Translations under genes and position numbers: made by a program
In this document: piece by piece, positions 44,918 through 55,158 of the stretch
How the letters are laid out: each line of letters opens with the position of its first letter
Numbering within the stretch: the first letter of the stretch is position 1
The notes under the pieces: model-generated
What the model was told of the DNA's origin: nothing
The model's database searches: none
The model's input: only the letters and a program-made list of their open reading frames with translations
Source: CAYVQZ01 sp964453435
Lineage (GTDB): Bacteria; Abyssobacteria; SURF-5
DNA length: 64,000 nucleotides
Assembly (NCBI GenBank): GCA_964453435.1
Contig: CAYVQZ010000002.1
Location: 179,439 to 243,438 of the forward strand
Direction: 5' to 3'

Positions 44918-46006
44918 ATGAGAAAAGTCGGATTGACTGCACTGGCGACGCTGCTGCTTTTCCTGTGCCTGGTTCCTTCCGTATCCGCCGCCCTGACTCC
45001 GCTGGAACGCGAGGCCGCGCAGCAGGCCGTCCAGGCCTGCGTTCAGTCGCTGGGAAGCACCGATATCGAGGGCATGAACCGGATCGCCGTGCTGAAGCTC
45101 GATAACGACGACGGCGAGATCACCGACCTGCTTACTATCGCCCTGACGAAGACTCCATACAGCGTCGTGCTGCGGGAGGAGCTCGAGAAAGTTCTCACCG
45201 AGCACGAGTTCAACATTCGACATGCCGACATGATCGATGCATCGACCATGAAAAAACTGGGCGGATTCCTGGGAGTAGATGGTCTCATCATCGGAAGCGT
45301 CCAGGAACAGTCGGGAGACCAGCATCAGGCCCACCTGCGGCTCAACCTCAAGCTGGCGAACGTGGAAACCGGCGAAGCGGTGTGGGGTGAGGTCGCGCTC
45401 GGCGAAACAGGAAGCGCTCCGCCGCCGCCCGCGCCTCCCGAACCGCTCACGAAGAAGCTTTCGCAGCCGGCAGTCCTCATAGTACTCATATGTATTATGC
45501 TGTTCATCATATGGCTGGTCATGGTCGCCCGGAAACCAGTGAGCGACGCGCTGGAGAATCGATACGTTGTAAAACAGGACCGGCTCGACTCCGACCAGCG
45601 GTTGAGAAACAACATGGTGCGGCAGCTCGGCTCGGCTATCGACTCGCTTCGGAACGCGCGGAACCGGGCGCATGACGCAGGCAATGACGACCTGCGGCAG
45701 AAGCTGAAGGACTGCGAGCATTCCGTGGACCTGCTGAGAATGGAAATCAGCAATGCGGAATACGGCGCGTTGCCGTTTTTCGAAAAGGATAAGGTCGAAA
45801 CACGGCATCTCGACAAGATGGTCGATTTCGACAAGACATTCGAGTCGCTGATGAAAGATATCGTCCATGAATGCTCAGAGGTTGAAAAAGCGTCTGCTGA
45901 TAATCCGGGCGATGCAGGCAAATCGATAGAAAAGGTAAGCCGGCTTGCCAAGCAGCTCAAGGACAAATTCCAGGAGCGGAAAAGCTACCTGGCCGGCGTA
46001 GGATGA
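44918..46006 (+). CDS. CsgG-like exported/membrane protein with coiled-coil tail
   Basis: A 362-residue protein from ATG 44918 (AAAGGAG upstream). It has a signal peptide (about 1-24) and then a CsgG/TolB-N-like domain: IAVLKLDNDDGEITDLLTIA, a VLREELEKVLTEHEF helix and LGVDGLIIGSV. A Pro-rich linker, one membrane helix (near 195-215) and a long charged coiled coil follow. The exported domain and the cytoplasmic coil suggest a link between envelope and cytoplasm. Confidence 0.65.
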   Translation: MRKVGLTALATLLLFLCLVPSVSAALTPLEREAAQQAVQACVQSLGSTDIEGMNRIAVLKLDNDDGEITDLLTIALTKTPYSVVLREELEKVLTEHEFNIRHADMIDASTMKKLGGFLGVDGLIIGSVQEQSGDQHQAHLRLNLKLANVETGEAVWGEVALGETGSAPPPPAPPEPLTKKLSQPAVLIVLICIMLFIIWLVMVARKPVSDALENRYVVKQDRLDSDQRLRNNMVRQLGSAIDSLRNARNRAHDAGNDDLRQKLKDCEHSVDLLRMEISNAEYGALPFFEKDKVETRHLDKMVDFDKTFESLMKDIVHECSEVEKASADNPGDAGKSIEKVSRLAKQLKDKFQERKSYLAGVG

Positions 46007-46018
46007 GGCAATATCATC

Positions 46019-47326
46019 ATGACTTCAGAACATAGCGGCGCTTCGATCTGCAGCACTTGCCATCACCCGCTGACCCCCGGCGCGAAATTCTGCGGCAATT
46101 GCGGCGCGCCGGTTCCGCGGACGGGCGGCAAAACGACCGACGAGGACATCTGGCGCTTCATCGATGAGGAGAGCGAAACCCGCAAATCCATGGGGGCGGA
46201 GAACATCGAGGAAGAGATTCGGAAGATGGAGTCGAAAATCGAGTCGGTGATCGGGGACTCGAAATCGCCATTGATGGATGAAACTGTTCAAGCAGAGCCG
46301 CCGGCGCCAACTTCTCGTTCGGAACAGCAACGAATGCGGGTCAAGACTCGCGACCTTCGCGTCGAAGTCGAGTACATGAGGAGAATAAACCCCTGCCTGC
46401 TCCACAATGAGCTTCCGGTCATCTGGCAGTTGGTTATAGGGAATTGCGCGGGGGAGGCCGCCGAGAACGGACTTGTAAAGTGCTGGCTTTCTCCTGATTA
46501 CGGTGAATATTGGCAGCGCACATTCCCAGTGATCGCTCCGGGGAAAAAGCTCGTAATCGAGGGAATCAGTATGCCTGTCCGGCTGGAGCGATTACAGAGA
46601 ATCGTCGAGGCCGAAAAAGCTTCGCTCAGGGTCGAAGTAGAAATCGACGATCACGTTTGTTTTTCGGACACGTATCCCGTCGAGATTCTCGCCTATAATG
46701 AGTGGTTTGACCATCCACTTCTGATTCATATGATAGCGTCATTGATCAAGCCAAACGATTCGGCGGTTGAGCAGATAATGACGTATTCCAGGTCGCGTCT
46801 TGCCACACTATGCGGCGAAGACGGATTTAATGGATATCAGTCAAAGGACCCGGAAAAGGTCCGAAAGATGGCGGAGGCGATCTATCTGTCGCTGCAAAAG
46901 GACTTGGATATCAGTTACATCAATCCTCCGGCGAGTTTCGAACGGAATGGACAAAAGGTTCGCTTCCCAGCTCAAATACTTGAACATCGACGAGGTACGT
47001 GTCTGGACCTGGCATTACTCTATGCCGGTTGTCTCGAAAATGCGGCGCTTCATCCCATCATATTCCTCGTGAGAGGTCACGCATTTCTTGGATGTATGCT
47101 GAGTCATGACAATCTTGATGAATCGATACTAACCGATCGTGAAATCATAAAGAAGATGGTCGAAAAAAACGCGTTGTTGACTATGAACTCCACAACATTT
47201 ACGAATGACACATCGACATTCGACCATTGTATAGAGGAAGGCAAGAAGTGTTTGGAAGGAATGCACTTTGAATATGCTATTGACGTGAAAATGGCGCGCA
47301 GGGAAGGAATAAAACCTTTGCCCTGA
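46019..47326 (+). CDS. Zinc-ribbon protein with transglutaminase-like domain
   Basis: A 435-residue cytoplasmic-looking protein. A zinc ribbon is at the start (C11, C14, C25, C28), and a beta-rich middle (about 100-230) has no assignment. The C-terminal domain has the transglutaminase/papain-like pattern RRGTCLDLALL with C328 and RGHAFLG with H354, so it could be a peptidase or isopeptidase. It lies 12 bases after the CsgG-like gene. The substrate is unknown. Confidence 0.72.
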   Translation: MTSEHSGASICSTCHHPLTPGAKFCGNCGAPVPRTGGKTTDEDIWRFIDEESETRKSMGAENIEEEIRKMESKIESVIGDSKSPLMDETVQAEPPAPTSRSEQQRMRVKTRDLRVEVEYMRRINPCLLHNELPVIWQLVIGNCAGEAAENGLVKCWLSPDYGEYWQRTFPVIAPGKKLVIEGISMPVRLERLQRIVEAEKASLRVEVEIDDHVCFSDTYPVEILAYNEWFDHPLLIHMIASLIKPNDSAVEQIMTYSRSRLATLCGEDGFNGYQSKDPEKVRKMAEAIYLSLQKDLDISYINPPASFERNGQKVRFPAQILEHRRGTCLDLALLYAGCLENAALHPIIFLVRGHAFLGCMLSHDNLDESILTDREIIKKMVEKNALLTMNSTTFTNDTSTFDHCIEEGKKCLEGMHFEYAIDVKMARREGIKPLP

Positions 47327-47413
47327 GTGGGGTAGAGAAGATGCGATGACTTTCGTACTAGTTTCACAAAACATCAAATATTAGAGATTCGGATCACGCG
47401 TAGGAGGAATGTC

Positions 47414-49045
47414 ATGCCCACCATACGGTGTCCAAACTGCAACAGTGAGGTAAGTGAATCGACTCCTTTCTGCCCCAGTTGCGGAAACAGTCTGTATGCT
47501 CTGTGCGTCGAATGCGGCGCGCCGGTTGAACCCGTCGCCAAATTTTGCGGAAACTGCGGCGCCAAGCTCACACAGGATACTCAGCCGATAAAACAGATGC
47601 GGTGGATGTGCGGGCCCGGCGAATTGGCGCGACGGGTCGAAGAGCGCGACCTCGAGGGAATCGTGCGAAAAGGGCTGATCGTCGAGCATGGCACGCGGGC
47701 GGTATTGCTGCAGGAGGGCCGGCTGGCGGGGACCCTCGATCCGGACTGCTACAACATCAGCACATTCAAGAAGCGTTTCATGAGCTTCGATTTCAATGTG
47801 CCCGCAACCGTCATCCTGCTTCAGGCGGCGGATATCGACTTGAACTTCGAGATTCCCCGACTGCTCTCGAAAGAAGACGTCGAGCTGTCGGTCCAGTGCA
47901 AACTGGTGCAGGGAATCGAAAAGCCGGAGTTCTTTTTCACCAATCTTCTGCGTCAGAGACAGGTTTTTACGAAATCCGACCTGCAGGGATTCCTCCAGCA
48001 GGAAATAACCAATGTGCTCCAGCCATTGATTCGCGCCGAATCCGTGAAAGACCTCTATGCCAACGTGCCTCTGAGGAAAAACATCGAGCAGGCGCTCGAG
48101 TCCGACATGCGGGTCACGCTGGAGCGCAATGGGCTCCGGCTGATCCAGTTGCGGTTCATTGACTATCTCAGCGACACGCTCGAGAAGGTGCGTTCGCAGA
48201 ACCCCGATGATTTCGTGGCGGTCGAAGCTGAGGAACTCGAACAGAAGCGCCGGGAACTCGCGACGACAATTCTCTCGCGCGAGACGATGGAGGAACTGAA
48301 ACGGCGGCGAGTAGAGGCCGACAAGTACAACTATCTGGTCGAACTCGACAAGGAAAAGCTGCTCACCGACCAGGAAAAGCGCGAGCTGGCCGATTCACTC
48401 GAGGACTACGACCTGACTCGCAAGTTCTTTGTGAACAAGACAAAGCTCTTGAACAACCAGAAGTGCGAGCGGCTGATCAACGAGTTTCGAAGAGATGAGG
48501 AATGGAAGGACAAAGAGCTCAAGTTCCGCGAGAAACGCGAGAGAAACAAGCTGTTCGACGAGTTCAAGAAAACAATCCTCGAAAATCAAAGGATAGAGCA
48601 AGATAATAAGGCGGCGTATATAAAACAGCTCGAAGAGCGCGGTCCCGACGCTCTCATTGCCGGCATGGACCCGGAGCGCGTCCGCGAATACCTCGAGTAC
48701 CAGGAAAAACTCAAAGAAATAGAGGTCGAAAAGGTCAAAGCAGGCTCGGTCCTTGACGAAAAAACAAGGGATCTGTATGAGCGGATGGTCGCCGATAGAG
48801 ACAAGATGTTCGAGCAAATGCTCAACGCGATGGTCAAGATGCAGCCCACCACAAGCGTGGTCAGCCCCGGCGGTGGCGGTGGAGGCATGTGGGGGCATGG
48901 CGGCGGGCCCACCGTTGTGCAGCTCGGGGCACAGCCCGGCGGCAGCGGCGAGCAGGCGTCAAAGACGTGCCCAAACTCGTCTTGCGGAGAGCCCGTGAAG
49001 CCGGGCGAGAAATTCTGCGGACATTGCGGAATGGCGCTTTCGTGA
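47414..49045 (+). CDS. SPFH/band 7 protein with zinc ribbons at both ends
   Basis: A 543-residue protein. Two zinc ribbons start it (C6/C9/C20/C23 and C31/C34/C45/C48). An SPFH domain follows (about 65-290), then long charged helices, a glycine-rich stretch and a final zinc ribbon (from about 518, CPNSSC...CGHC). SPFH proteins form large membrane-associated rings or scaffolds. No membrane helix is visible. AGGAGG stands eight bases before the ATG. A terminator follows at 49143-49163. Confidence 0.8.
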   Translation: MPTIRCPNCNSEVSESTPFCPSCGNSLYALCVECGAPVEPVAKFCGNCGAKLTQDTQPIKQMRWMCGPGELARRVEERDLEGIVRKGLIVEHGTRAVLLQEGRLAGTLDPDCYNISTFKKRFMSFDFNVPATVILLQAADIDLNFEIPRLLSKEDVELSVQCKLVQGIEKPEFFFTNLLRQRQVFTKSDLQGFLQQEITNVLQPLIRAESVKDLYANVPLRKNIEQALESDMRVTLERNGLRLIQLRFIDYLSDTLEKVRSQNPDDFVAVEAEELEQKRRELATTILSRETMEELKRRRVEADKYNYLVELDKEKLLTDQEKRELADSLEDYDLTRKFFVNKTKLLNNQKCERLINEFRRDEEWKDKELKFREKRERNKLFDEFKKTILENQRIEQDNKAAYIKQLEERGPDALIAGMDPERVREYLEYQEKLKEIEVEKVKAGSVLDEKTRDLYERMVADRDKMFEQMLNAMVKMQPTTSVVSPGGGGGGMWGHGGGPTVVQLGAQPGGSGEQASKTCPNSSCGEPVKPGEKFCGHCGMALS

Positions 49046-49142
49046 TACACATATGTTCCCCGAAGAGAGGTACAGCTCAGAGTCGAATTGGCAGTGATAA
49101 AGCAGTAAACGGCGAGCTTGCCGGGAATGCTTCTTTTTCATG

Positions 49143-49163
49143 AAGGCGCCATGGAGGCGCCTT
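49143..49163 (+). terminator. Intrinsic terminator after the SPFH gene
   Basis: AAGGCGCC-ATGGA-GGCGCCTT forms an 8-bp stem followed by TGTTATTT. It closes the 42163-49045 gene run. Confidence 0.75.
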
Positions 49164-49197
49164 TGTTATTTAGGAAAATTGATATGGGATTCGGCGA

Positions 49198-49826
49198 AAC
49201 AAAGATTCTTGGTCGAATGAATTCGACCTTACAGGGGATTGCCGATGCGGTGCGAATGGTCGAATGAATTCGACCCTACAAGGGGGCGCTTTTGTAGGCG
49301 CCAATTCATTCGCACGCTCTGTGACAATCGAAGTAACTCGCGGATAGACAAGGAAGAATAGACGGAACCACGGATGGACGCAGATAAACACGGAGTGAGA
49401 TGGAATTTTTCGCCCTGTCATCCTGAACCCTTCGGCTTTGCTCAGGATAAACTTCGTGAAAGGTCTCGGGTTGCGGAGAAGTTATTGAGGTTTGTCATTC
49501 TGAGCGCAGCGAAGAATCTCGGTTATTTTCTCGTACTGCCGCGCGAGGCCGAATGAGATGCCGGATAGGATTTCACACTGTAGACATTTTTGGCCGAATA
49601 AATTCGGCCCTACAGGGGATTGCCGATGCGGTGCGAATGGTCGAATGAATTCGACCCTATCCCGCGAAACGCGGGACTTCGCTATCGCTCAGCGAAATCT
49701 GAGAAAATCTGCGGATGAAGAACATATGGTCGAATGAATTCGACCCTGCAGGCGGTGGGTTTAGGGCAAGACGAATTACGGCGTAGGGCAATGAAATTGT
49801 AGGCGCCAATTCATTCGCACAGATTG
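49198..49826. repeat. Dense cluster of REP-type palindromes and inverted-repeat family 2
   Basis: REP-type units occur near 49202, 49256, 49292 (GTAG + GCGCCAATTCATTCGC), 49590, 49638, 49728 and 49799, several with CTAC or GTAG at the outer end. 49411-49530 is a family-2 copy (TGTCATCCTGAACCCTTCGG ... GTCATTCTGAGCGCAGCGAA). The 49046-49905 gap contains no gene besides these. Confidence 0.8.
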
Positions 49827-49905
49827 GATAGTATCTGCGGCTATCTGCAAGCGCCTGCGGTTTTGAAACAACTCTTAATTCGGGAATGTGCAGATAAAAA
49901 AACCA

Positions 49906-51924
49906 ATGCCTGACGAGACAAAAAAGTGTCTCTACTGCGGTGAAGAGATACTCGCCGTAGCCATTAAGTGCAAGCATTGCCAGAGCATGCTCGACACGGG
50001 AAGCGGCGACTCACTGGATGATGCTTCCACGCAGGTTCCGGGCATGGAAGACGAATCGCTCGACGGCGCCGCAACGATGCAACACGGGCAGGCCAGGAAA
50101 TTGCTCGCCGGAAGGTATGAGATACTGGAAGAACTCGGCCGGGGCGGGATGGGAATCGTGTTCAAGGGGCGAGATACAAAGCTCGGCACACTGGTGGCAA
50201 TCAAGCTTCTGTCGAAGGAACTGGAGAGCGACCTGCGCGGCATCGAGCTTTTGAAACAGGAAGCCCGCACGGCGATGGATCTCTCCCATCCGAATATTGT
50301 GAAGCTCTACAATTACGAGGAACATGCCGACGGAAGATTCCTCGTCATGGAGTATGTCGAGGGCAAAACGCTCGAGCAGGTCCTGATTCAGAAAAAGAAG
50401 CTGTCGGAGAGAAGGGTCAGGAAATATGCGGTGGGAATCTGCAACGCGCTCCACTACGCTCACTTCAAGGGAGTGATACACAGAGACATCAAGCCATCGA
50501 ATATCATGCTCGATAAGGACGGTAACATTAAAATCACCGATTTCGGCATCGCGCGCACCCTGAAGGACAGCCAGACCCGTCAAACCGGCAGGATTACGAG
50601 CGGCACCCTGCTGTATATGAGCCCGGAACAATTGATGGGCAAGGAGGCGGACGCGCGAAGCGACATCTATTCTCTCGGAATAACGCTGTACGAACTGCTG
50701 CGCGGCGAGCCGCCTTTCACGGGCGGCGACATATCCATGCAGCACCTAAAACGGCCGATAGACCCCATTCCTGAAGTGAGCGAGGAAATGAACCTCATCG
50801 TGCAGAACTGTTGCGCGAAGGAGCTTTCCAACCGCGCGCAGGGCGCCAGACAGGTCCGGAACGCGCTGCTCATTAAGCCCGAAGCAAAGGCAAAAAGGCC
50901 CTCCGGCACGAGTCAAAAGGAAAAACCATCGGTTGCCGTCGAGGCCAAAAGACAAATAGAGATACCTCTTAATAGGCTCGCTCCGCCGATACTTGTCGGC
51001 TGCCTGATAGTCGGCCTCGTCTTGTACCTGGCGAAAGGCCTCATCTCGACGAGTTCGGATGAAGTCACCCCGCAATTGATCATGCCGGTGCAACCTCAAC
51101 CTCAGGAGGGCATCAAACCTCCGCCAACCGAAGCGGAACTTGCCGAGCGGGAGAGTGTTCAAAAAGTCGTCAAAGTAAAGGTCGCCGCCGAGAATGCGAG
51201 GACACGGGCCAAGGTTTCAGGCGCCGAACGGTTCGCGCCTCAAAGCTGGCAGGCGGGCGAGCGGAAATATCAGGAAGGCTTGAGACACGACGGGCAGAAA
51301 GAGCACACGGCGGCGATACAGGCGTTCCAGGCAGCCGCTTCCGAATTCGGTAAATCCGAGACGGCGGCGAAAAAGCTTTCAGCCCAGAGGAAAGCCGAGG
51401 AGGCCCGCAAGGCCCGGCATGCGGCGGAAAAGGCGGAACAGGAGCGGCAAGAGCAACTCGCTGCCAAAAAGTTCGCCGAAGCCGCAAAACGAGTGATGGA
51501 GCAAAAACGGGCGGCCGCGAGCCAGGTGAGCGCGGCGAGCTATGCGCCCGGTGTCTGGAAAGCTGCGGAAGACGAGCGAATTAAGGGGGACGTGTGTCTG
51601 AACCAACAGGACTACAAGTCGGCCGAGAAATGCTATAGCGATGCAAAGAATGCATATCTTAAGGCCCGCGAGCATGCGCGGTTGGAAGCCCTTGACGAAC
51701 AACTGAAAAGCAAGCAAAAAGCAATTGACCAGCGTAAAGAACAGGCATACGATTGGCATATGGACAAGCTCCGACAACTTGAAAGAGCAAAGGCATCTCA
51801 AAGTTATTTTGTATCCGAAAACAACAGATATCACCGCGAACGGGAAGCTCTGGACCAGGAAGAACAGGACGTGCTGGAATGGTACTACAGACAGAAGGAT
51901 TACATTATCAATGATTACGACTGA
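49906..51924 (+). CDS. Zinc-ribbon Ser/Thr kinase with coiled-coil tail
   Basis: A 672-residue protein from ATG 49906; GTG 49888 is in frame. It has a zinc ribbon (CLYCGEEI...KCKHC), a kinase domain with GRGGMG, VAIK, HRDIKPSN and DFGIA, and one membrane helix (PPILVGCLIVGLVLYLA). A long Ala/Glu/Lys-rich helical region with repeated TPR-like or coiled-coil blocks follows. The kinase is closest to the one at 32713. There is no FGE domain. It begins a four-gene run with the FHA and HATPase genes. Confidence 0.82.
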   Translation: MPDETKKCLYCGEEILAVAIKCKHCQSMLDTGSGDSLDDASTQVPGMEDESLDGAATMQHGQARKLLAGRYEILEELGRGGMGIVFKGRDTKLGTLVAIKLLSKELESDLRGIELLKQEARTAMDLSHPNIVKLYNYEEHADGRFLVMEYVEGKTLEQVLIQKKKLSERRVRKYAVGICNALHYAHFKGVIHRDIKPSNIMLDKDGNIKITDFGIARTLKDSQTRQTGRITSGTLLYMSPEQLMGKEADARSDIYSLGITLYELLRGEPPFTGGDISMQHLKRPIDPIPEVSEEMNLIVQNCCAKELSNRAQGARQVRNALLIKPEAKAKRPSGTSQKEKPSVAVEAKRQIEIPLNRLAPPILVGCLIVGLVLYLAKGLISTSSDEVTPQLIMPVQPQPQEGIKPPPTEAELAERESVQKVVKVKVAAENARTRAKVSGAERFAPQSWQAGERKYQEGLRHDGQKEHTAAIQAFQAAASEFGKSETAAKKLSAQRKAEEARKARHAAEKAEQERQEQLAAKKFAEAAKRVMEQKRAAASQVSAASYAPGVWKAAEDERIKGDVCLNQQDYKSAEKCYSDAKNAYLKAREHARLEALDEQLKSKQKAIDQRKEQAYDWHMDKLRQLERAKASQSYFVSENNRYHREREALDQEEQDVLEWYYRQKDYIINDYD

Positions 51925-51944
51925 CCAATGTGGGGTGAAGGCGC

Positions 51945-53513
51945 GTGAGCATTAAGTGTCTGCAATGCGGCGATCTCAACGATAATCCAGCGAAGTTCTG
52001 CATTCACTGCGGCGAGCAACTGCCGATTGAGGCCGTGTTTACGGATTTGCGATTGAGGCTGCTGACCCGCCAGGAACTGCGGATAGGAGAATTTTCGGTT
52101 TTTGACTGCGAGGTTCTGAACGATTCCTGCCTTCCGGTAACGAATGTGAGCCTCTCCCTGTCAAGTTCGGTATTCGTCAGGAAAAGCGAATGCACTGTCG
52201 ATCTCCTCGAAAGTGCGGCCGGCGAGCGAATCGAACTCGAAGTGGAAGCCGACTCTGAAAAAAAAGGGACCGTTCTTCTTTACATGGCTCTCCGCGGGCT
52301 TGTCGATGGAAAAATTCCGCTTTGTTATAAAGGGCAAACTCGCATAAATGCCGCGCAACCGGTAATCAAAAGAGACAGTGATCAGAAGAAAATCAATATC
52401 GTTGTGGGAAACGACGCGATTTTCGACAGGATTGTCGTGAACGCCGGCGACCCGGATGAGGCTCCGGCCCCTCAGGTCACGGAGGAATGGGTAACCATCC
52501 CATTGAAACGGGACCCGAGTTCCGAGAGGGACTGGTTCGAGCAAATTCGGGCAAAATCGCTTCGCGAATGCCCGTACTGCTCCTGCAAGATTGACGTGCG
52601 CGCCGGGCGATGCGAATTCTGTTCGGCGACGATGCCTTCCTGGTTTTCAAAGCGGCAGGAGGCGCTTCACGAGTTCCGGCATTCGCCACCGCCCCCGTCA
52701 CGGGTCGAGCTGACCATTCCTTCCCTGAACAATAAAGTCTTTCGTTTCTACGTCAACTCACGAATACGGTTTGGAAGACATTCAACGAATGATATTTCGA
52801 CTCTCTTCTATGACGAAAGTGGAGCTCTGGACAGAGACAAGAGCCTGGCAATTAGCAACGAGGCTGGCGAACTTATTGTGGATGGCGGACGCGCCAACCT
52901 GCTCAATATCAACAGATTTGGCGCGCAATTCACGACTCGGCATACGTCCGAATCGATAGAAATCCAGCAAAACGAGAGAATCGAGCTCAAGCAGGGTGGC
53001 ACATTAACGTTCAGTGACACGTGCAGCCTCGATATCAGCCTGTTCACCTCGCAACGCCAGAAAGATATGAGAACGAGCGTGTTGGATGCCCAAGAAGAGA
53101 AGCTTTCTCAAGTGAACTCGCCGCCCGCGCTCGAGCGCCAAAAACAGCGCAGCTCGTGCATTATCTGGCCTGAAAGGCACGTCGAGGCCGTCCGGATATG
53201 CCGGACCGATTCTCCTGCCAATGAGGAGCACATTCTCCTTCAGAACTCCGCCTCAATCGGGAGCGGGGAAAACTGTTGTGTCCAAATCCCGAAGTCAGGG
53301 GTGCAAAAGGTCCATGCTCGCATTATCCGATACGCCGACAGCATATGGTTCGAGAACTGTTCGGGGGCGCCATTGAAATTTGAGACGGGCTCTACGACCC
53401 GGCATCTCAAAAATGACGCGATAATGAAGGTCGAAGCCGATTGTACGGTGAAATTCGAATATCTTGAAACACACCTGAAATTCCGCAGGGAAGCAAGGAT
53501 GGAAGAGTTATGA
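51945..53513 (+). CDS. Double zinc-ribbon, double FHA-domain protein
   Basis: A 522-residue protein starting with GTG. The first zinc ribbon is C5/C8/C19/C22. A beta-sandwich region (about 30-140) and a second zinc ribbon (about 207-230, CPYCSCKID...CEFC) follow. Then come two FHA-like domains: one near 250-360 (IRFGRHSTNDIS) and one near 420-510 (IGSGENCCVQIP with VQKVHARI). FHA domains bind phosphothreonine, so this is a natural reader for the neighbouring Ser/Thr kinases. It starts 20 bases after the kinase gene. Confidence 0.75.
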   Translation: MSIKCLQCGDLNDNPAKFCIHCGEQLPIEAVFTDLRLRLLTRQELRIGEFSVFDCEVLNDSCLPVTNVSLSLSSSVFVRKSECTVDLLESAAGERIELEVEADSEKKGTVLLYMALRGLVDGKIPLCYKGQTRINAAQPVIKRDSDQKKINIVVGNDAIFDRIVVNAGDPDEAPAPQVTEEWVTIPLKRDPSSERDWFEQIRAKSLRECPYCSCKIDVRAGRCEFCSATMPSWFSKRQEALHEFRHSPPPPSRVELTIPSLNNKVFRFYVNSRIRFGRHSTNDISTLFYDESGALDRDKSLAISNEAGELIVDGGRANLLNINRFGAQFTTRHTSESIEIQQNERIELKQGGTLTFSDTCSLDISLFTSQRQKDMRTSVLDAQEEKLSQVNSPPALERQKQRSSCIIWPERHVEAVRICRTDSPANEEHILLQNSASIGSGENCCVQIPKSGVQKVHARIIRYADSIWFENCSGAPLKFETGSTTRHLKNDAIMKVEADCTVKFEYLETHLKFRREARMEEL

Positions 53514-54694
53514 ACCGACCAAATAGGAACACCTGCAAAAGCTGTGGCTCGCTCATCGCCCCGGACAAAAGCCTCTGCAGAAAATGTGAAATGAAAACAG
53601 GAGCGAAGCCTGGCGACATGAGTTCGAGAATCGCAGAGATGGAAGCGGCGACTTCACAGCGCCTGGCGGAAATGGAAAAGAGGCGGCAGGGCTTGGCCGA
53701 AAGCCTCGATACCTCGTTGCAGGAGAGATTGACGGCGAAGAAGAAAACCGAAACCCCCGCCTCCGTCGCTGAATCCCAGGAGACCCGAACGGCGGACGCC
53801 GACCCGCTCGAGGCGCAAAACCCCGGCGCGTTCGCCAAGCTCGAGCGGCTCTGCTCGGAGATCCGCCATTCGATTGTCGAGGCATGTTTTTACAACTTGA
53901 AGCTGCAATCTCAACTGTTGCCGAAAAAGGTCGGGTCAACTGATTTCATGCAGGAATTTCGTCGCAACCTCTCGCAGTTGCCTGCGGTCGCTTCCAGGTT
54001 ACAGGATTTTTTTAATCAAGAAATCGATGCACGCTTGAAGGTTTCTTCCCTTTTCAAGGAGGAATATGGGCGAGTAATGAATGGCCTGCAGCGCCTGAAG
54101 GGGACATCCTCCGAAAACGGCGAGCCAGCAGATGAATCGATCGAGGCCGCAAGGAACATTTCGGAATCGATTGACACGATTGTTGCGGGCCTGCAATCGA
54201 TTGACGACCGGGTCAGGAAGAATAAGGTTGACGTGAAAGACCTCCTTACAGGTGTTGCGGCGGCTTCGAGAGAGCGATGCGAGGAAGCCGGGGTGAAATT
54301 GTCCGTTCATTTACCCGATGGCTCCTTTCCCAGGGTGTATTCGACCGGAAGCCTCCTCTCGGACGTCCTCCACGAACTCATTCGCAATTCGCTCAAGCAT
54401 GCGTTCCCGCTGGCTGCCGCCGTGGAGAAATGCATTGAAATCGTTGCGGACATGAGCGAGGAACCCAACCGCTCGATCATCATTCAGGTCGCGGACAACG
54501 GGCAGGGATTCCCCTTGGAAACATTGGAGCGCGCTCGGACCGAAGAAACTCCGGCAAATGGCAATGGCTACGGGCTTCCCATGGTTATCCACAACATCGA
54601 GAACCTGCATGGAGGGCAGGTAACCTGCGACAGTTCACCGGAGAACGGAACGAAATTTGTCATCAGCATACCGACCAGGCCTCCGAAAGAATAA
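53510..54694 (+). CDS. Zinc-ribbon protein with stand-alone HATPase domain
   Basis: A 394-residue protein. It has an N-terminal zinc ribbon (CKSCGSLI...CRKC) and a helical middle without a clear H box. The C-terminal GHKL ATPase has N box LIRNSLKHAF, G1 VADNGQGFP and G2 GNGYGLPMV. It may be a degenerate histidine kinase or a serine kinase of the anti-sigma type. The ATG overlaps the FHA gene stop (ATGA), so the two are coupled. Confidence 0.78.
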   Translation: MNRPNRNTCKSCGSLIAPDKSLCRKCEMKTGAKPGDMSSRIAEMEAATSQRLAEMEKRRQGLAESLDTSLQERLTAKKKTETPASVAESQETRTADADPLEAQNPGAFAKLERLCSEIRHSIVEACFYNLKLQSQLLPKKVGSTDFMQEFRRNLSQLPAVASRLQDFFNQEIDARLKVSSLFKEEYGRVMNGLQRLKGTSSENGEPADESIEAARNISESIDTIVAGLQSIDDRVRKNKVDVKDLLTGVAAASRERCEEAGVKLSVHLPDGSFPRVYSTGSLLSDVLHELIRNSLKHAFPLAAAVEKCIEIVADMSEEPNRSIIIQVADNGQGFPLETLERARTEETPANGNGYGLPMVIHNIENLHGGQVTCDSSPENGTKFVISIPTRPPKE

Positions 54695-55158
54695 GCCTCA
54701 TGAAGCTCACAAAATCTGTCGGCAAAATCCGATCCAGGGCCGAATTCATTCGGCCAGTTTTCGATTGTCAACCTTTGCGCCCTGACTTTTATTCTGAGCT
54801 TCCTGAATGTCATCCTGGCGCGCTCGCTGTCTTTCTGAGCGTTAGCGAAGAATCTCAGGATAAACTTCGTGAAAGGTCTCGGGTTGCGGAGAAGTTATTG
54901 ATGTTTGTCATTCTGAGCGCAGCGAAGAATCTTGTTTTTAAAGAAGTTATCTTGTGGAAGAGATTCTTCGGTCGCTCCGCTCCCTCAGAATGACAGGGAG
55001 AGACCGTCAGAACGATCAGAATCATAGGGAAGGAATCTGGCCGAATAAATTCGACCCTACAGGTGGGCGGATTGTGTAGGCGCGAATTCATTCGCACAGA
55101 TTTGATATATCGGCGTGCATCTGCGGTTGCAGGGACTCATTAGCAGGGATAAACTCTC
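54695..55158. repeat. Repeat-filled gap before the large kinase
   Basis: GGCCGAAT-TC-ATTCGGCC is at 54738-54755. 54806-54998 is a full copy of inverted-repeat family 2 (GTCATCCTGGCGC... to CCCTCAGAATGACAGGG). GGCCGAATAAATTCGACC + CTAC lies near 55039, and GTAG + GCGCGAATTCATTCGCAC near 55076. No gene is seen. Confidence 0.8.

Noticed and set aside
49198..49826. CRISPR array
   Set aside because: The repeats are palindromic, face both directions, have irregular spacing and belong to two different families. There are no cas genes.
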